A DNA stretch of 64,000 nt from Pseudomonas shirazensis (GTDB lineage Bacteria; Pseudomonadota; Gammaproteobacteria; Pseudomonadales; Pseudomonadaceae), in the NCBI RefSeq assembly GCF_014268785.2, contig NZ_JABWRD020000002.1, positions 970,001-1,034,000 of the forward strand, given 5' to 3'. The notes below the pieces were generated by a model. It saw only the letters and a program-made list of their open reading frames with translations. It ran no database searches and was not told the origin of the DNA. Shown in pieces: positions 60,813-64,000 of this stretch. How positions within the stretch are numbered: position 1 is the stretch's first letter; every line of letters begins with the position of its first letter. A program made the position numbers and the translations under genes.

Positions 60813-61259
60813 ATGCGCCTGAAGACCTGGACTGCCACCACCGCCCTGCTGCTCTGCGCCCTGCCCGGCATCAGCCAGGCACGCGATACCGCGCTGTACC
60901 TGCCCTTCGACAAAGTCGTCCAGCAAATGCTCGCCGAAAAGAAACTCGACGGTTCGGTGAAGTTCTACCTGGCCGGTGTACAGCCGCGCGGCAAGGTCAG
61001 CGTGATCCAGCCCGGCGCGGTCACCAACAAGAAGACCAACGCATTCAACAAGACCGACCAGGGTGCCTGTGAGTGGGCCTTGCAATCGGCCCTGCTGACC
61101 CTGCAGGACGCTGCGCGCCAGGCCAATGCCAACGCAGTGACCAACATCGCCAGCTACTACAAGAAGAACGAGCGCAAAGATGCCAGCACCTACGAGTGCC
61201 ACGCCGGCGCCGTGATCGCAGGCGTCGCACTGAAAGGCGACCTGGCTCGCGTCGACTAA
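60813..61259 (+). CDS. Small exported protein at the end of the aryl polyene operon
   Basis: This 148-residue protein has a signal peptide cleaved near SQA|RD (about residue 23) and two cysteines likely to form a periplasmic disulfide (ACEW and YECHA). Databases often label this family 'excinuclease', which does not fit an exported protein. Relatives occur beside aryl polyene clusters. GAGGAACGA precedes the ATG. The function is unknown. Confidence 0.7.
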   Translation: MRLKTWTATTALLLCALPGISQARDTALYLPFDKVVQQMLAEKKLDGSVKFYLAGVQPRGKVSVIQPGAVTNKKTNAFNKTDQGACEWALQSALLTLQDAARQANANAVTNIASYYKKNERKDASTYECHAGAVIAGVALKGDLARVD

Positions 61260-61269
61260 ACCGCCGCCA

Positions 61270-62157
61270 TCAGGCGTTGCCGATCAGCAGGTCGGCAAAC
61301 GCCTTGGCCATCACCGAGCTGCCAGCCTGGCGCTGGACCAGCCACACGGCGGTATCCGCCCCTTCATCCAGCACCGTTCGATAGACCACGCCATCGATGC
61401 GCATGCGCTGGTATGAGGCTGGCAGCACCGAGACGCCGAGGCCTGCCGAAACCAGGCCGATAATCGTCATCGCCTCGCCCACCTCCTGGGCAAAATGCGG
61501 GCTGAAGCCTGCCTGGCGGGCCAGCGCCAGCAACTGTGCATGCAAACCACTGCCGTAACTGCGCGGGAAGAACACGAACGGTTCACGGGCCAGATCAGCC
61601 ATGTGTAACCCTTGTTCACTGGCGGCAACCAATGGGTGCGAAGCATTCAGCACTGCCACCAGCGGCTCGCGGAACAGCTCGGTGACCTGCAGGCCGTCGG
61701 GCAATGGCATCGGCCGCATCAGGCCAACTTCAATCGATTCATCAAACACCGCCGCCGCAACATCACGGCTGCTCATCTCCTTCAAACTCAGGTGCACCGC
61801 CGGGTAGCGCTGACGGAACGCATGGATCGCCTTGGGGATCTTCGAGGTGAAGGGCGCTGACGAAGTGAAGCCGATCTTCATCTCGCCGAGTTCACCCAAC
61901 TGCGCACGGCGGGCGACGTCGGCAGCTTTATCGACCTGTGCCAGCACCTGCCGCGCCTCCTCGAGGAACAAGCGCCCGGCCTCGCTCAGCTCGACCCGAC
62001 GATTGGTGCGCTCGAACAAACGCGCGCCCAACTCATGCTCCAGCGCCTGAATCTGCTGGCTCAGCGGCGGCTGGGAGATGCCTAGCTGCTGTGCAGCCCG
62101 GCCGAAGTGCAGCTCCTCGGCCACGGCAATGAAGTAACGCAGATGACGCAATTCCAT
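61270..62157 (-). CDS. LysR-family transcriptional regulator
   Basis: This 295-residue regulator has an N-terminal winged helix (MELRHLRYFIAVAEELHFGRAAQQLGISQPPLSQQIQALE) and a two-lobed effector domain resembling BenM/CatM-type regulators. The ATG at 62157 matches the standard LysR start; the 21 residues before it are unconserved. It is divergent from the MFS gene at 62281, which it probably controls through the AT-rich 123-base gap. Confidence 0.9.
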   Translation of the reverse strand: MELRHLRYFIAVAEELHFGRAAQQLGISQPPLSQQIQALEHELGARLFERTNRRVELSEAGRLFLEEARQVLAQVDKAADVARRAQLGELGEMKIGFTSSAPFTSKIPKAIHAFRQRYPAVHLSLKEMSSRDVAAAVFDESIEVGLMRPMPLPDGLQVTELFREPLVAVLNASHPLVAASEQGLHMADLAREPFVFFPRSYGSGLHAQLLALARQAGFSPHFAQEVGEAMTIIGLVSAGLGVSVLPASYQRMRIDGVVYRTVLDEGADTAVWLVQRQAGSSVMAKAFADLLIGNA

Positions 62158-62280
62158 AGCTGCTCCAAACGAGTCGTTAAACCTCTTAAACAGGTCGAAC
62201 AATATATTGGATCTAATCATTAGCCAGCTATATGATTTTTTCCAATTAGCAAATCAGCCAGCGCTTTTGAGGGAGCCGTC

Positions 62281-63519
62281 GTGAAAACTGCTGCAATGCC
62301 CCACGTGATCGAAGCCGCCCCGCTGCCGGATATCTGGATCGAAAAAGGCAGCCCGGCTTTCATGAAAACAGTGCTGGCGCTATTCAGCGGCGGCTTTGCC
62401 ACCTTTGCCCTGCTCTACTGCGTACAGCCGATGATGCCGCTGCTGTCGCAGGAATTTGCCATCAACGCTGCGCAAAGCAGCCTGGTGCTGTCGGTAGCCA
62501 CTGCCATGCTTGCCATCGGCCTGCTGATTACCGGGCCGATCTCTGACCGCATCGGCCGCAAGCCGGTGATGGTATTCGCCTTGGTCTGCGCCGCCCTGTC
62601 GACCCTGGCCAGCGCGGTGATGCCAAGTTGGGAGCTGGTGCTGGCGACCCGAGCGCTGGTCGGCCTGTCGCTGAGCGGGCTGGCGGCGGTGGCGATGACC
62701 TACCTGAGCGAAGAGATCCACCCACAGCACATTGGCCTGGCGATGGGCTTGTACATCGGCGGCAACGCGATTGGCGGCATGTGCGGGCGGCTGATCAGTG
62801 GCGTGCTGATCGACTTCGTCAGCTGGCACACAGCGATGCTGTGCATCGGCGGCCTGGCGCTGGTGGCAGCAGTGGTGTTCTGGAAGGTACTGCCCGAGTC
62901 GCGCAACTTCCGCCCGCAGACGCTGAACCCTCGCAGCCTGCTCAACGGCTTTGTCATGCACTTTCGCGACGCCGGCCTGCCCTGGCTGTTCCTCGAAGCA
63001 TTTTTGCTGATGGGTGCATTCGTTACCCTGTTCAACTACATCGGCTACCGCTTGCTGGCCGAGCCCTATCACATGAACCAGGCACTGGTCGGGCTGCTGT
63101 CGATTGTCTACCTGTCGGGCATCTACAGCTCCGCCCAGGTCGGCGCCCTGGCCGACCGGCTGGGCCGGCGCAAGGTGTTCTGGGCAAGCATCGTGGTGAT
63201 GGCCGGCGGCATGTTGATGACCCTGGCCAGCCCGCTGGCAATGATCATCGTCGGCATGCTGGTGTTCACCTTCGGCTTCTTCGGCGCGCACTCGGTGGCT
63301 AGCAGCTGGATCGGCCGCCGGGCCTTGAAAGCCAAGGGCCAGGCGTCCTCGCTGTATCTGTTCAGTTACTACGCAGGGTCGAGTGTGGCGGGTACCGCGG
63401 GCGGGGTGTTCTGGCACATGGCCGGTTGGAACGGCATCGGCCTGTTCATCGGCAGCCTGCTGGCAGTGGCCTTGCTGGTGGCGCTGCACCTGAGCCGGCT
63501 AGCACCAAAAACCGCGTGA
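62281..63519 (+). CDS. MFS transporter (YnfM-like)
   Basis: This 412-residue, 12-helix major facilitator has the motif GPISDRIGRKPVM between helices 2 and 3 and a second copy, GALADRLGRRKVFW, between helices 8 and 9. The overall form resembles the drug/H+ antiporter-type YnfM group. The start is a GTG with GAGGGAG upstream. The substrate is unknown; the divergent LysR regulator implies an inducible small aromatic or drug-like substrate. Confidence 0.85.
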   Translation: MKTAAMPHVIEAAPLPDIWIEKGSPAFMKTVLALFSGGFATFALLYCVQPMMPLLSQEFAINAAQSSLVLSVATAMLAIGLLITGPISDRIGRKPVMVFALVCAALSTLASAVMPSWELVLATRALVGLSLSGLAAVAMTYLSEEIHPQHIGLAMGLYIGGNAIGGMCGRLISGVLIDFVSWHTAMLCIGGLALVAAVVFWKVLPESRNFRPQTLNPRSLLNGFVMHFRDAGLPWLFLEAFLLMGAFVTLFNYIGYRLLAEPYHMNQALVGLLSIVYLSGIYSSAQVGALADRLGRRKVFWASIVVMAGGMLMTLASPLAMIIVGMLVFTFGFFGAHSVASSWIGRRALKAKGQASSLYLFSYYAGSSVAGTAGGVFWHMAGWNGIGLFIGSLLAVALLVALHLSRLAPKTA

Positions 63520-63546
63520 AGCCAAAGGCCGCACGCGGTCGCTTTG
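63511..63546 (+). terminator. Probable terminator of the MFS gene
   Basis: ACCGCGTG and CACGCGGT pair across the stop region and are followed by CGCTTT. The T tract is short. Confidence 0.5.
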
Positions 63547-63556
63547 AAAGCGTCGA

Positions 63557-63904
63557 TCAGTTGATGATTTCGACCAGATCGACATCCACTTCACGGCTCA
63601 TCAGGTTTTTTTCCACTTCACCGGTCAGCTTGACCTTGGTCTTGTCGTTGAAGCCTGCCGCCGGCATGTCTTCGTCGTCGATCTCGACCTTGATAGTGCC
63701 GGTGTTGTCCTTGAATTCGTACTTGTCGTCGTTATCCAGCTTCTTGGTGACGAAGCCTTGAAGCACTACGCGGGTATCGTCAGCAGCCTCATTGGCAGCA
63801 GTGACGGTAGTGACCGGCTGAGCACCAGGGCCGGTGTAGGTATTGGCCAGAGCGGCGGTGCTGAACAGTGGCGCGAGAATCAGAGCGAGGTAGCGGGCTT
63901 TCAT
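63557..63904 (-). CDS. YgiW-type periplasmic OB-fold (BOF) protein
   Basis: This 115-residue exported protein has a signal peptide ending at ALA|NT (about residue 20). The bacterial OB-fold (TVTAANEAADDTRVVLQGFV, YEFKDNTGTIKVEID, VKLTGEVEKNL) resembles E. coli YgiW/VisP. Such proteins are linked to peroxide, metal and envelope stress, and some bind peptidoglycan. The ATG at 63904 gives the signal peptide; earlier in-frame codons do not. Confidence 0.88.
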   Translation of the reverse strand: MKARYLALILAPLFSTAALANTYTGPGAQPVTTVTAANEAADDTRVVLQGFVTKKLDNDDKYEFKDNTGTIKVEIDDEDMPAAGFNDKTKVKLTGEVEKNLMSREVDVDLVEIIN

Positions 63905-64000
63905 GATGATCAAGTCCTGTACTGGTTGAGATGGGACCAGATTAACGACGATCGCTGAATTTAAACTTAACGCACAAAAAACCCGGCACATGGCCTAATG

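Noticed and set aside
62158..62280. Specific LysR T-N11-A operator between the LysR and MFS genes
   Set aside because: The gap is AT-rich and several loose matches occur, none clearly better than the others.

Overview
The window is high-GC chromosomal DNA of a Pseudomonas of the P. putida / P. fluorescens type. The evidence is gene order (fbp, glgP, typA, thiI, glnA, ntrBC, secB, grxC, gpmI, an envC-like gene, ctpA, the betT-betIBA locus, nhaP2, mscK, selO, trxC), the codon use, and Pseudomonas-type REP palindromes between genes. About 55 protein genes are supported. I saw no rRNA, tRNA, insertion sequence or CRISPR array. All identifications come from reading the sequence; no database search was run.

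1-13.5 kb is core metabolism and nitrogen control. It holds the start of a DUF924 gene, fbp, glgP, a YkgJ-type cysteine-cluster gene, typA, thiI, glnA, ntrB and ntrC. Three sigma-54-type promoters, each with an upstream NtrC-type dyad, lie before glnA, before ntrB (weakest) and just after ntrC. The last probably drives a short repeat-built RNA that matches the position and architecture of the nitrogen-regulated sRNA NrsZ. A truncated secreted-type chorismate mutase remnant sits between glnA and ntrB.

13.4-20.9 kb is a conserved housekeeping block: a one-TM protein, trmL, secB, grxC, a membrane rhodanese-like protein, gpmI, an EnvC-type amidase activator, the protease ctpA and a divergent polysaccharide deacetylase.

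20.9-36.3 kb is the choline/glycine-betaine locus (betT, betI, betB, betA) bracketed by two toxin-like genes. One is a 1554-residue DUF6543-type protein. The other is a 716-residue DUF6543 protein whose C-terminus carries an R-S-ExE ADP-ribosyltransferase signature. It is followed by nhaP2. 36.4-42.5 kb holds mscK, selO, trxC and an orphan ParA-type ATPase.

42.8-61.3 kb is the main accessory region. It is one run of 19 tightly overlapping, co-directional genes plus a trailing exported protein, behind a single good sigma-70 promoter. The genes form an aryl polyene (xanthomonadin-like) pigment pathway. An aromatic amino-acid ammonia-lyase would make the aryl starter, and a fused ligase-dehydratase would activate it. 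Two carrier proteins, three ketosynthase-type proteins, a ketoreductase and two dehydratase domains would build the polyene. A thioesterase, a methyltransferase, a flavin halogenase-like enzyme, a glycosyltransferase and two acyltransferases would tailor it and attach it to lipid. A LolA-like protein, an RND/MMPL exporter and a lipoprotein would move it to the outer membrane. An unusual antiporter-like gene sits inside the run. The window ends with a LysR regulator divergent from an MFS transporter, and a YgiW-type periplasmic protein.
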